A stretch of 64,000 nucleotides of DNA. Source: Phytohabitans rumicis (lineage in GTDB: Bacteria > Actinomycetota > Actinomycetes > Mycobacteriales > Micromonosporaceae). The position numbers were made by a program, and so were the translations under genes. The DNA lies in assembly GCF_011764445.1 (NCBI RefSeq), contig NZ_BLPG01000001.1, forward strand, positions 7,395,001 through 7,459,000, read 5' to 3'. Within the stretch, counting starts at the first letter, position 1, and each line of letters opens with the position of its first letter. The notes under the pieces are model-generated. The model was not told the origin of the DNA. It saw only the letters and a program-made list of their open reading frames with translations, and did not search any database. Positions 1 through 8,754 of the stretch are shown piece by piece.

Positions 1-461
1 AGAAGGCGGAGTTCGAGGGCAAGGTCACGAAGATCCAGGAGACCTACCGCAAGATCATCGACGAGACCTCGTTCGTCGACGTCAACCGCTGGGCCTCGTC
101 CGATCCCGGAACGTTCGCCATCGCGGACATCGGTTGCTCCGAGATCGCCAGGGACGACGTCGGCATGGACTTCCCTCAGGCGGCCGCCGGCGCCGATCCC
201 CTGGCCTGGACGTCCCTGCCATTCGAGCAGATCGGCAGCCTGTCCAAGTACGACGTGATCACCTACCCCGTCGACGCCAAGGGTCAGCCGACAGAGCCCT
301 TCGTGCCGGTGGTCGAGACCAACACCTGGAAGGCGCTGCCTGCCGTGAGCTCCGGTCGCGCGCTCGGAGTCTTCTGCCCCGGCAACAACGCCTACGGATC
401 CGTCGTCCGATACCTGGACTCGCTAGCCAGCGTACTGGCGACCCTCCCCGCCACGAAGTGA
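1..461 (+). CDS. Iron-siderophore ABC transporter substrate-binding protein, C-terminal part (5' end outside window)
   Basis: The reading frame enters at base 3 and ends at TGA 459-461, giving the last 152 residues of a FecB/FepB-type periplasmic-binding fold. Visible text includes VDVNRWASSDPGTFAIADIG and the C-terminal helix SVVRYLDSLASVLA typical of this fold. Such proteins are normally lipoproteins that hand ferric siderophore to a FecCD permease; the signal peptide is not in the window. The next gene starts at GTG 458, inside this stop codon, and it and the two following genes are two permeases and an ATPase, which fixes the role well. No substrate can be named. Confidence 0.88.
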   Translation, partial: KAEFEGKVTKIQETYRKIIDETSFVDVNRWASSDPGTFAIADIGCSEIARDDVGMDFPQAAAGADPLAWTSLPFEQIGSLSKYDVITYPVDAKGQPTEPFVPVVETNTWKALPAVSSGRALGVFCPGNNAYGSVVRYLDSLASVLATLPATK

Positions 462-1501
462 CAACCCTCGCCCTGCGGCAGGACGGTCCGGGCACCGTGA
501 CGGTGCCCGGACCGCGTCGTCGCCTGCTCGGCCTGGTCGTCGCGCTGGTGGTCCTGCTGGTCCTGCTGGTGCTGAGCGTCATGATCGGGTCGACGCCGAT
601 CCCGCCGTCAGTGGTGTGGGACGCGCTGTTCCACTCATCGGCCGACATCGACCAGTTCGCGATCCGCGACTACCGGCTGCCGCGCGCGATCGTGGGTCTG
701 GTCGTCGGCGTCGCGCTCGGCCTGTCGGGCGCGTTGATCCAGGCGCTCACCCGCAACCCCTTGGCCGATCCGGGCATTCTCGGCGTCCATGCCGGTGCGT
801 CCTTCGCGGTGACGGTCGCCGTGGGGCTGCTCGGCGTCCGCGACGTCCAGGGCTACATGTGGTTCGCGTTCGCGGGGGCGCTGGTTGTCACGCTGATGGT
901 GCTCGCACTTGGGTCGACGCGGCAGGGCTCCTCGCCGGTGGTCATGGTGCTGGCCGGGGTCTGCGTCGGCGCGGTGCTCGGGGGCGCCAGGGACGCCCTC
1001 CAATTGACCAACCCGGACGCGTTCGACGCGCTGCGGTCGTGGAACGCCGGTTCGATCGGGGGCCGCCCGCTGGAGGCGATGTGGCCGATCCTGCCGTTCT
1101 TCGCGGTGGCACTCGTTCTGGCGTTCGTGGTGGCCGGCCCGCTCAACGCGATGGCCCTGGGTGACGAACTGGCGGTTGCCCAGGGTGTCCGCCTGGCGCG
1201 TACCCGCGTCCTTGCGATCATCGCGCTCACCCTCCTCTCCGGGGGTGCGACGGCCATCGCCGGGCCGATCGTGTTCGTCGGTCTCATGGTTCCGCACGTG
1301 GCCCGTTGGATCGTCGGCCCGCACCAGGGGTGGATCTTCGCTTACAGCATCCTGCTCGGCCCGAGCCTGCTGCTGCTCTCCGACATCCTCGGGCGGGTCG
1401 TGATGCGGCCCGGTGAGATCCCCGTGGGTGTCGTCACCGCCTTCGTCGGCGCCCCCGTTCTCATCGCGCTGGTGCGGCGGAGAAAGGCGAGCGGACTGTG
1501 A
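458..1501 (+). CDS. FecCD-family iron-siderophore ABC permease, first subunit
   Basis: 347-residue polytopic membrane protein of the FecCD (BtuC-like) family that forms half of the siderophore import channel. The start is taken as GTG 458, which overlaps the upstream stop as GTGA; a longer reading upstream is only the out-of-frame shadow of the binding-protein gene. A basic tail (residues about 17-23, PRRRLLG) precedes the first membrane helix LVVALVVLLVLLVL. Family motifs include the stretch LTRNPLADPGILGVHAGASF and, near the end, GPIVFVGLMVPHVARWIVG. It overlaps the next permease by 4 bases, so the two subunits are translationally coupled. Confidence 0.93.
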   Translation: MTTLALRQDGPGTVTVPGPRRRLLGLVVALVVLLVLLVLSVMIGSTPIPPSVVWDALFHSSADIDQFAIRDYRLPRAIVGLVVGVALGLSGALIQALTRNPLADPGILGVHAGASFAVTVAVGLLGVRDVQGYMWFAFAGALVVTLMVLALGSTRQGSSPVVMVLAGVCVGAVLGGARDALQLTNPDAFDALRSWNAGSIGGRPLEAMWPILPFFAVALVLAFVVAGPLNAMALGDELAVAQGVRLARTRVLAIIALTLLSGGATAIAGPIVFVGLMVPHVARWIVGPHQGWIFAYSILLGPSLLLLSDILGRVVMRPGEIPVGVVTAFVGAPVLIALVRRRKASGL

Positions 1502-2607
1502 CCATGGGTGTTTCGTTCCGGTCGCGGTTGGCTCGCGCTCGTTCGACGGGCGGGGCTCCCGCGGAGCGGGTGGACTTCGGGCGGCGTGTGCTGACGTTAC
1601 GGCGCTGGAGGGTCGCGGTGCGGCTCGAGTGGCGCTCGGTCATCGTCTGCGCGGTGCTCGCGATCGCGATCGCCTGCGTGGCGGTGTTCGCGCTGATGAC
1701 CGGCTCGTACACGCTCAGCCCGGGGCAGGTGGTCTCCGCGCTGACCGGCGGGGAGACCGGGCTGGTGCACGACATCGTGGTCGAGTGGCGGCTGCCGCGG
1801 GTGGCTGCGGCGCTGGTGTTCGGCGCCGCACTGGGGGTCAGCGGGGCGGTCTTCCAGTCGATGTTGCGCAACCCGCTCGCGGACCCCGGCATCATCGGGT
1901 TCTCCCAGGGCCCCTACACCGGCGCACTGATCGTGATCCTCCTCGTCAACGGCACCTACGTGCAGTTGGCCGGCGGGGCGTTGCTGGGCGGGATGGCCAC
2001 TGCCGTCGCCGTGTATGTGCTCGCCTACCGGCGAGGGGTGCAGGGGTTTCGCCTGATCATCGTCGGCATCGGCGTCTCGGCGATGCTGGGGTCGCTGAAC
2101 ACGTGGCTGATACTCAAAGCCGATCTGGAACAGGCGATGGCCGCCGCTGCGTGGGGTGCCGGGTCACTCAATGGCGTGTCCTGGGATCAGGTGGTTATCG
2201 GCGGCACATGCGTTCTCATGCTCTTGCTGCTGGCGGGGATGTTGAGCCGGCCGATGCGGCAGATGGAGCTGGGTGACGACGCGGCCGCCTCCCAAGGGGT
2301 ACGCGTCCCGGCGGCACGCCTCGGCCTGGTCGTGGTGGGCGTGGCGTTGACGGCTACGGTCACGGCAGCGTCGGGGCCGATCGCGTTCGTTTCCCTGGTC
2401 GCGCCGCAGATCGCCCGTCGGCTCGCCCGCACCGCGGGAATCACCCTCGCACCCGCCGCCTTCGTCGGCGCGCTGCTGTGCCTGGCGGCGGACTTCATCG
2501 CCCAGCACGTCGCCCCGACCCCGCTGCCGGTGGGGATCATCACCGTCATGCTCGGTGGCGGCTACCTCGGCTGGCTGCTGTTCACCGAAGCCAGGAGACG
2601 CCTGTGA
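1498..2607 (+). CDS. FecCD-family iron-siderophore ABC permease, second subunit
   Basis: 369 residues. The start is GTG 1498 overlapping the previous stop (GTGA), with an alternative ATG two codons later. A basic cytoplasmic N-terminus of about 55 residues is longer than usual. It is followed by several hydrophobic helices and the family signatures MLRNPLADPGIIGFSQGP and GPIAFVSLVAPQIARRLA. It should pair with the upstream FecCD protein and with the ATPase that follows to make the BtuCD-like importer. It ends in TGA 2605-2607, which overlaps the GTG start of the ATPase gene. Confidence 0.93.
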   Translation: MTMGVSFRSRLARARSTGGAPAERVDFGRRVLTLRRWRVAVRLEWRSVIVCAVLAIAIACVAVFALMTGSYTLSPGQVVSALTGGETGLVHDIVVEWRLPRVAAALVFGAALGVSGAVFQSMLRNPLADPGIIGFSQGPYTGALIVILLVNGTYVQLAGGALLGGMATAVAVYVLAYRRGVQGFRLIIVGIGVSAMLGSLNTWLILKADLEQAMAAAAWGAGSLNGVSWDQVVIGGTCVLMLLLLAGMLSRPMRQMELGDDAAASQGVRVPAARLGLVVVGVALTATVTAASGPIAFVSLVAPQIARRLARTAGITLAPAAFVGALLCLAADFIAQHVAPTPLPVGIITVMLGGGYLGWLLFTEARRRL

Positions 2608-3488
2608 ACACTCACACCAGCACCATCACCGGTCTCGCGGCAGCGGAAGACGCACCCATGTTCACTCCGCCCCCCAGCGGCTCACGACTCCACGTGGAGT
2701 CGGCGACGATCGGCTACGACAAACGCGTCATCTCCCACGAACTGTCAGTGGCGATCCCCGATGAGTCGTTCACGGTCATCGTCGGTCCGAACGCGTGCGG
2801 CAAGTCCACCCTGCTGCGCGGCCTGTCGCGGCTGTTGAAACCGTCGACCGGGCAGGTCGTCCTCGACGGTGCCGACATCAACTCCTTCAAGACCAAGGAG
2901 GTGGCGCGGCGGGTCGGGCTGCTGCCGCAGACCTCGATCGCCCCCGACGGCATCACCGTGGCCGACCTCGTGGCTCGGGGCCGGTATCCGTATCAGGGCT
3001 TCATGCGGCAGTGGACCGAGGACGACGAGCAGGCCGTGTCGAGGGCGATGGACGCCGCCGCCGTCACCGACCTCTCGGGCCGGCTCGTCGACGAGCTCTC
3101 CGGCGGGCAGCGGCAGCGGGTGTGGGTGGCGATGGCGCTCGCGCAGCACACCGACATCCTGCTGCTGGACGAGCCCACGACCTTCCTCGACATCACCCAC
3201 CAGATCGAGCTGTTGGAGCTGTTCACCGATCTGAACCACGTCGGCCACACGCTGGTCGCCGTCCTCCACGACCTCAACCACGCCGCGCGCTTCGGCACCC
3301 ACCTGATCGCCATGAAAGACGGCCAGGTCGTCGCCGAAGGCACCCCCGATCAGATCGTCACGGCCGAGCTGGTCGAGGAGGTCTTCGGGCTGCGCTGCCT
3401 GGTCGTTGCCGACCCCGTGGCCGGCACCCCGCACGTGGTGCCGCTGGGCAGGGACCGCAATGACGAACACGCTCAGGAGAGCCATTGA
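2604..3488 (+). CDS. Iron-siderophore ABC transporter ATP-binding protein
   Basis: 294-residue cytoplasmic ATPase of the FepC/FhuC type that powers the FecCD importer. Walker A (GPNACGKST), ABC signature (LSGGQRQRVWVAMALAQ), Walker B with the D-loop (ILLLDEPTTFLD) and the switch His (VLHDLNHAARFG) are all intact. GTG 2604 is chosen because it overlaps the upstream TGA and leaves a short N-terminal tail before the NBD, which begins near LHVESATIGYDKR. The operon continues without a gap into the two half-transporters. Confidence 0.95.
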   Translation: MNTHTSTITGLAAAEDAPMFTPPPSGSRLHVESATIGYDKRVISHELSVAIPDESFTVIVGPNACGKSTLLRGLSRLLKPSTGQVVLDGADINSFKTKEVARRVGLLPQTSIAPDGITVADLVARGRYPYQGFMRQWTEDDEQAVSRAMDAAAVTDLSGRLVDELSGGQRQRVWVAMALAQHTDILLLDEPTTFLDITHQIELLELFTDLNHVGHTLVAVLHDLNHAARFGTHLIAMKDGQVVAEGTPDQIVTAELVEEVFGLRCLVVADPVAGTPHVVPLGRDRNDEHAQESH

Positions 3489-5224
3489 TGTACGCCGATC
3501 AGGGAGGCCTGGGACGAGGACCACTGACGCGGTGGCTGCCGGTGCTGTGGCAGGTTCCCGCCGAACCTCCCGATGTCCGGCCGTTCGAGGTCAGAGCAGG
3601 CGACCGTCCCGACAGGTTCGTGGCGCGCGTCATCTTCTCGCTACCGCGGGTCACCATCCCGGCGATGCTGCTGGCGATCGTGTGGCAGGTCGGCGAGTCG
3701 GCAGTCCCGGTGGTGATGGGCCTCGCGATCGACCGGGCACTCGCAACCGGGGATGCGGGACAGCTGGGGATGTGGCTCGGTGTGCTGGTCGCCCTGTATG
3801 TCGCTTTGACGGCGGCGGCCGGGCTCTCGCTGCGGCTGACCGCCTATGCGGTGCAGTTGCTGCAGCACCGGCTCCGCGGCGTCCTTTCGATCGGCGTGCT
3901 GCATCCGGTCGGCGGCACCGCCCGTGCGCCGGACGGCGGCGTGGTCTCGGTGATGACGAACGACGTCACGCGCCTGTCCAACGCGGTGATCCTGGTGATC
4001 ATCCCGGTCTCGAGGATCACGGCCATCGGATTCATCGCGGTATCGCTGCTGGCGACGCACTGGCTGCTCGGACTCGTGGTGCTGTTCGGGGCGCCGGTCG
4101 CGGTCTGGTTGATGGGCAGACTCAGCAAGCGGCTCTCCCGAGACACCGGTGAGTACCAAGCGCTGCTGGCCTCCACGGTCGGGCAGGCAACTGATCTGGT
4201 TGCCGGCTACCGGGTGATCAAGGGCGTGGGCGCCGAGGCCGAAGCCACCCGGCGGTATCGGCGAGCCAGCGGGGAGGCCCTCGTCGGCGCGCGGCGCAAC
4301 GCGGGCCTGCTCGGGCGGTTCCTCTTGGGCTCGGGCGTCGTCAACGGCGTGTTCATCGTCGCGGTGGCCGGGCTGGCGGGCTGGTTCGCCGTGGATGGGC
4401 GGCTAAGCGTCGGTGGGTTGATCGCCGCTGTCGGCCTCTCCCAGGCCCTGCTGCCGCAGATGCAGTGGATCGCGAGCCTCTCCATCCCCAACCTCGCCAA
4501 TGCCCGCGCGGCCTCCGCACGCCTCCTCGACGTACTACCGTTCGTCCACACCTCCGCCCCCGCTGATGGGAGCCCGTCACGGGCACCCGCGTCGGCGGCG
4601 TGCACTCTGGAGGTGGCCGGTGAGGGCGTGCACGTCCAGGTCGAGCCCGGCGAGCTCGTCGGAGTGCGCGCCGACGACCCGACCGCCGCACGCATCGCCG
4701 AGGCACTGCTGAGCCCGGATCACGACAGTGGCATCGAGGTGCGCCTCGACGGACTCGCGGCACAAGAAATGAGCCCGGCCGAGTACCACTCCCGGGTCAC
4801 CGTCGCACCGCACCGGGTGACCCTGTTCACCGGCACGATCCGCGACAACCTCACCGCGCCGACGAGCACCACGAGCGCCCCCGAGCGGCTGGGAGCCGCG
4901 GTGCGCGCGGCGGCCTGTGACGACTTCGCCGCCGATCTCGACGATCCGGTCGGCGAGAACGGCAACCGCCTCTCCGGCGGCCAGCGGCAGCGCATCGCCC
5001 TCGCGCGGGCTCTGGCGACCGATGCGCCGGTGCTGGTGCTGCACGAGCCGACCACCGCGGTCGACTCGGTGACCGAGCAGACGATCGCAGGGCGGCTGCG
5101 CACCCTCCGCGCAGGCCGCTCGACGCTGCTGATCGCCTCCTCCCCGGCACTGCTGGGCTGCTGCGACCGGATCGTCGACCTACTCGCGGACGCGCCGGTA
5201 CTCGACCGGACGGAAGCGAGATGA
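3488..5224 (+). CDS. ABC half-transporter (membrane domain plus degenerate NBD), subunit A
   Basis: 578 residues. ATG 3488 overlaps the stop of the ATPase gene. The N-terminal exporter-fold membrane domain covers roughly residues 40-330 and the NBD covers about 365-575. The NBD is degenerate: the Walker A position reads GVRADDPTAARI with no GKS/T, and Walker B reads VLVLHEPTT with His in place of Asp. Its signature LSGGQRQRIALARAL is perfect. It therefore needs a partner that supplies Walker A, which is the next gene (4-base overlap). Pairs of this type next to FecBCD operons resemble IrtAB-like siderophore half-transporters. Direction of transport and substrate cannot be read from sequence. 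Confidence 0.88.
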   Translation: MYADQGGLGRGPLTRWLPVLWQVPAEPPDVRPFEVRAGDRPDRFVARVIFSLPRVTIPAMLLAIVWQVGESAVPVVMGLAIDRALATGDAGQLGMWLGVLVALYVALTAAAGLSLRLTAYAVQLLQHRLRGVLSIGVLHPVGGTARAPDGGVVSVMTNDVTRLSNAVILVIIPVSRITAIGFIAVSLLATHWLLGLVVLFGAPVAVWLMGRLSKRLSRDTGEYQALLASTVGQATDLVAGYRVIKGVGAEAEATRRYRRASGEALVGARRNAGLLGRFLLGSGVVNGVFIVAVAGLAGWFAVDGRLSVGGLIAAVGLSQALLPQMQWIASLSIPNLANARAASARLLDVLPFVHTSAPADGSPSRAPASAACTLEVAGEGVHVQVEPGELVGVRADDPTAARIAEALLSPDHDSGIEVRLDGLAAQEMSPAEYHSRVTVAPHRVTLFTGTIRDNLTAPTSTTSAPERLGAAVRAAACDDFAADLDDPVGENGNRLSGGQRQRIALARALATDAPVLVLHEPTTAVDSVTEQTIAGRLRTLRAGRSTLLIASSPALLGCCDRIVDLLADAPVLDRTEAR

Positions 5225-6972
5225 CAGAGACGACCACAGGCGATGCGCTTCCCGTCGCAAACGGGCGGGAGACGGCCCGAGAGGTGTGGCGGCTCAGCCG
5301 TGGGCATCGGCTCCGGCTCGCCGCCGTCGGCGTGGTGGGAATCGCCAGCACCGCCGTCGACCTGATCGTTCCCGTGGCGATCGGATTCCTCGTCGACCGA
5401 GTGCAGGCAGGCACCGCCGATCTCGGCACCGTGCTGACGCTCACCGTGACCATGATGGTCTCGGCGGTCCTCGGGGCCGCCGGCACCGCGGTGACGATCG
5501 TCCTGGCGACGCGCGTCTTTCACAATATTCTGGCCGCGCTGCGTGAACGGCTCGTGGAGCGTGGTCTGACGCTGCCGCAGCACGTCGTCGAGCGCGCCGG
5601 CACGGGGGACCTGATCTCCCGGTCCAGCGACGACGTGACCGCCGTGGCGGATGCCGCCCCCGCGGTGATCCCGGCCCTCACGGTCGCCGCGTTCACTATC
5701 GTCGTGTCGCTGGGCGGGCTCGCGGCACTGGAATGGCCCTACGCCGCCGCGTTCGCCGTCGTGCTGCCCGTCTACGTGGTCGCCCTGCGCTGGTATCTGC
5801 GCACCGGGCCAGCGGTGTATCGCGCCGAGCGCGCGGCGATGAGCGCCCGCGCGCAGCAGATCGTCGAGTCCCAGCGCGGCTACGCCACCGTGCTCGGCTT
5901 CGGACTCGCTGCGCAGCGACACCACGCCGTGATGACGGGCTCCTGGGGCGTCGCGGTGCAGGCGCTGCGGGCCCGCACGGTGCAGAGCATGTTCAACGCT
6001 CGCCTGAACCTCGGCGAATGCCTGACCCTGGCCGCCGTGCTGGTCGTCGGCTTCTTCCTCATCGACCGCGGGGCCTCCACCGTAGGTGGAGCTACCACCG
6101 CCATGCTGCTCGTCCTGCGCCTGCTCGGGCCGGTCAACCAGCTGATGTTCGTCATCGACGACCTCCAGTCCGTCCTCGCCTCACTGAGCCGCATGATCGG
6201 CGTCGCCACCACGCCGGCCGACACGGACGCGGCGGACGGAGCGGATGGGCAGGGACCGGCATTCGAGACGGGCGCCGCCGTATGGATCCGCGACGTCGCG
6301 TTCCGGTACGGCGACGGCCCCCTCGTGCTCGACGAGATCACCCTCGACATTGCCGCCGGTCAGCACGTCGCCGTGGTCGGCGCCTCCGGGGCCGGCAAGA
6401 CCACGCTTGCCGCCGTGATCGCCGGCATCCACCCGCCCTCGACGGGAACGGTGGCCCGCCCCGACCGCACCGTGGTCATCACCCAGGAAGTCCATGTGTT
6501 CGCCGGGACGCTGCGCGACAACCTCACCCTCGCTGCACCCTTGGCCACCGACCGTGACCTCCACACAGCACTCGACGCCACCGGCGCGACCACGATCCTC
6601 GACCTGGCCACCGACGGGCTGGACACCCTCGTCGGCACCGGCGGGCATCCACTCACCGATGCCCAGGCACAACAGCTCGCCCTCGCCCGCCTGCTGCTCG
6701 CCACTCCGGAGCTGGCGATCCTCGACGAAGCGACCGCCGAAGCCGGCTCCACCCACGCCGGCCTCCTCGACCGCGCAGCCGATGCCGCGCTGGCAGGTCG
6801 TACCGGGCTCGTGATCGCCCACCGACTCTCCCAAGCCGCCGCCTGCGACCGGGTCGTGGTGATGGAGCACGGACGGATCATCGAGGCGGGTACCCACGAG
6901 GAACTCGTAGCGGCGCAGGGCACCTACGCACGCCTGTGGGAGGCATGGGACTCCAGCCGGGGCGCCCAATGA
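5221..6972 (+). CDS. ABC half-transporter (membrane domain plus NBD), subunit B
   Basis: 583 residues, starting at ATG 5221 within the upstream stop (ATGA). The exporter-type membrane domain lies at about residues 25-310 and the NBD at about 345-580. Here Walker A (GASGAGKTT) and Walker B (LAILDEATA) are good, but the signature is lost (LTDAQAQQLALARLL instead of LSGGQ). This is the mirror image of subunit A, so the heterodimer would have one complete and one dead ATP site. A putative iron-chelate or export function is inferred only from the siderophore import genes upstream. Confidence 0.88.
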   Translation: MTETTTGDALPVANGRETAREVWRLSRGHRLRLAAVGVVGIASTAVDLIVPVAIGFLVDRVQAGTADLGTVLTLTVTMMVSAVLGAAGTAVTIVLATRVFHNILAALRERLVERGLTLPQHVVERAGTGDLISRSSDDVTAVADAAPAVIPALTVAAFTIVVSLGGLAALEWPYAAAFAVVLPVYVVALRWYLRTGPAVYRAERAAMSARAQQIVESQRGYATVLGFGLAAQRHHAVMTGSWGVAVQALRARTVQSMFNARLNLGECLTLAAVLVVGFFLIDRGASTVGGATTAMLLVLRLLGPVNQLMFVIDDLQSVLASLSRMIGVATTPADTDAADGADGQGPAFETGAAVWIRDVAFRYGDGPLVLDEITLDIAAGQHVAVVGASGAGKTTLAAVIAGIHPPSTGTVARPDRTVVITQEVHVFAGTLRDNLTLAAPLATDRDLHTALDATGATTILDLATDGLDTLVGTGGHPLTDAQAQQLALARLLLATPELAILDEATAEAGSTHAGLLDRAADAALAGRTGLVIAHRLSQAAACDRVVVMEHGRIIEAGTHEELVAAQGTYARLWEAWDSSRGAQ

Positions 6973-7160
6973 GCGGTGATACCGAGAAGGCTGACGGGTT
7001 TGACCGATCGCGAGCGGTACGACGTACCCCGACACCTCGCACCAGAACCGAGCGACGTGCGCAATCGAAGGTGACCTGGAACTGCCTGACCGACGACATC
7101 GCTCCACCTGACGGGCTCGGGGTCCTTGGCCGACTCTGGAGCCGGCCAAGCCAGAGATGA
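6969..7160 (+). CDS. Small basic ORF or truncated gene at the end of the siderophore operon
   Basis: A 63-residue reading frame begins at ATG 6969, which overlaps the stop of the half-transporter gene (ATGA) exactly as the other operon genes do. The product is Arg-rich (SRAVRRTPTPRTRTERRAQSK) and matches no family I recognise. The good coupling suggests that a real gene started here. The short length and the IS element about 170 bp downstream suggest that its 3' part may have been lost or replaced. It could also be non-coding. Confidence 0.3.
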   Translation: MSGDTEKADGFDRSRAVRRTPTPRTRTERRAQSKVTWNCLTDDIAPPDGLGVLGRLWSRPSQR

Positions 7161-7398
7161 TGGCAATCATTGTCGAAACCTGTCCGGCAGCGAACCGACC
7201 GCCTGCGGCGGCCGTCACACTGATTCGCACATCTAACGAGATCAGCTACTGTTTCAGCAGTTCAGGCGGCTTGCGAGCGGTTCTTGGTTCGTCATGTTTC
7301 CCCTCTCAGAGACGCGGGAGCAAACGCTGAAGTTCCCCCGGTTTCCGGACAACCCAGGTGTGAGGGCAGCAGTTGTCCTCACTGAGAGGAGTCCGGAC

Positions 7399-7689
7399 AT
7401 GCCCGCACCACATCCTGCGGAGTTCCGCCGTCGTGCGGTGGAACTGGCGCGCCGGCGTGAGAAGCCGGTGGCCGAGCTGGCCAAGAGTTTGGGGATCTCC
7501 GAGTCGTGCCTGCGGAACTGGATGTCCCAGGCCGACGTCGAGGAAGGGCACCGTGAGGGCCTGACCGGCGCTGAACGCGAGGAGCTTCGTGTGCTGCGCC
7601 GTCAGGTTCGGGTGCTGGAGATGGAAAAGGAGATCTTGGTAAAAGCCGCGGCCTTCTTCGCCCAACAGAACGTTCTGCCACCCCGATGA
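7399..7689 (+). CDS. IS3-family transposase OrfA
   Basis: 96 residues, starting at ATG 7399, just inside the left inverted repeat. The N-terminal helix-turn-helix (EFRRRAVELARR... LAKSLGISESCLRNWM) binds the element ends. It is followed by a leucine-zipper-like coiled coil (LRVLRRQVRVLEMEKEILVKA). OrfB begins at ATG 7686 in the -1 frame, overlapping the OrfA stop as ATGA. An OrfAB fusion by -1 frameshifting or simple translational coupling is therefore expected. Confidence 0.93.
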   Translation: MPAPHPAEFRRRAVELARRREKPVAELAKSLGISESCLRNWMSQADVEEGHREGLTGAEREELRVLRRQVRVLEMEKEILVKAAAFFAQQNVLPPR

Positions 7690-8570
7690 TCTACCGGTTC
7701 ATCGAGGTGGAGAAGGCCACCTACCCGATCACCCTGCTGTGCCGCACCCTGGGCGTGTCCCGTTCCGGGTTCCACGAGTGGCGCACCAACGGCCCCTCCG
7801 GCCGCGATCTGGACGACGCCTATCTGACCAATGCGATCATCGACATCCACGCCGACTCTCGCGGCAGCTACGGCTCGCCGCGGGTACACGCCGAACTACG
7901 GCTCGGCCACAAAATCCACTGTGGACGTAAACGGGTCGAGCGGCTAATGAGAGACGCTGGCCTGCAAGGCATCCACCGCCGCCGGCTCCACGGCTGCACC
8001 GTCCGCGACCCCGAGGCGGCACCCGCCGACGACCTGGTCGCACGCAAGTTCACCGCCGAGCAACCCAACCAGCTCTGGGTCGCCGACATCACCCAGCAGA
8101 TGACCTGGCAGGGCTGGCTTTACCTCGCCGTCGTCCTGGACGTGTACTCCCGCCGCGTGGTGGGCTGGGCCATCGGCGACCACATGCGAGCCGAATTGGT
8201 CTGCGACGCCCTGGACATGGCCACCTGGACCCGCCGACCCACCGACGGCACCGTGATCCACCACAGCGACCACGGCGCCCAGTACACCTCCTACATCTTC
8301 GGCAAACGGCTCCGCGACGCCGGGATCCTCGCCTCCATGGGCAGCATCGGCGACTGCTACGACAACGCCATGGCCGAAGCGTTCTTCGCCAGCCTGCAAA
8401 CCGAACTGTTGGACCGGCACACCTGGCGCACCCGCGACGACCTCGCCAACGCCATCTTCGAGTGGATCAACGCCTGGTACAACCCGACCCGGCGACACTC
8501 CGCCCTGGGCTACCTCAGCCCCGTACAGTACGAACAAACCCACCACACGCCCGCTCAACGAGCAGCGTGA
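7686..8570 (+). CDS. IS3-family transposase OrfB (DDE integrase)
   Basis: 294 residues with the HTH_21 region at the N-terminus (GSYGSPRVHAELR) and an rve integrase core. The DDE residues are visible: Asp in LWVADITQQ, Asp in VIHHSDHGAQYTS, and Glu in NAMAEAFFASLQTELL. The C-terminal RRHSALGYLSPVQYE is the usual end of the family. It starts at ATG 7686 inside the OrfA stop codon and ends 40 bp before the right inverted repeat. Confidence 0.95.
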   Translation: MIYRFIEVEKATYPITLLCRTLGVSRSGFHEWRTNGPSGRDLDDAYLTNAIIDIHADSRGSYGSPRVHAELRLGHKIHCGRKRVERLMRDAGLQGIHRRRLHGCTVRDPEAAPADDLVARKFTAEQPNQLWVADITQQMTWQGWLYLAVVLDVYSRRVVGWAIGDHMRAELVCDALDMATWTRRPTDGTVIHHSDHGAQYTSYIFGKRLRDAGILASMGSIGDCYDNAMAEAFFASLQTELLDRHTWRTRDDLANAIFEWINAWYNPTRRHSALGYLSPVQYEQTHHTPAQRAA

Positions 8571-8754
8571 TCACCACACGTCCCCCGTCCGGAAAACCGG
8601 GGGAACTTCACAGGTGAACGAAGTTCACCCGCATAATGCCGAGATCAGTGCGTTCCCAGAGTGCGTGTGGCCTACCAGACCCGTCGGACGCGGTCACTTC
8701 GGGGAATGTTGTCGATCTAGCTTCCTGCATACCTCGCTGCCAGACTGTTGTGTC

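Larger units (their letters stand above)
7328..8610 (+). mobile_element. IS3-family insertion sequence, 1283 bp
   Basis: Imperfect terminal inverted repeats of about 23-24 bp lie at 7328-7350 and 8587-8610. Both begin TGAAGTTCCCCCGGTTT and differ by one T. They enclose an OrfA/OrfB pair overlapping as ATGA. The element begins TG and ends CA as IS3 members do. The flanking bases (CGC on the left, CAG on the right) show no direct target duplication, so the insertion is old, rearranged, or was moved by recombination. Both ORFs are full length and the catalytic residues are present, so it may be active. Confidence 0.88.

Noticed and set aside
4720-5925. 401-codon open frame on the minus strand opposite the half-transporter genes
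   Set aside because: Its Arg/Gly/His-rich text is the mirror of two excellent ABC genes on the plus strand; no start context or family motif.
7158-7177. Fur/Zur-like dyad (GATGGCAATCATTGTC) after the siderophore operon
   Set aside because: Only about five of eight half-site positions are symmetric, and it lies downstream of the operon rather than before a metal-regulated gene.
7325-8613. 3-bp target duplication for the IS3 element
   Set aside because: The flanks read CGC and CAG; no direct repeat could be found by shifting the ends by one or two bases.
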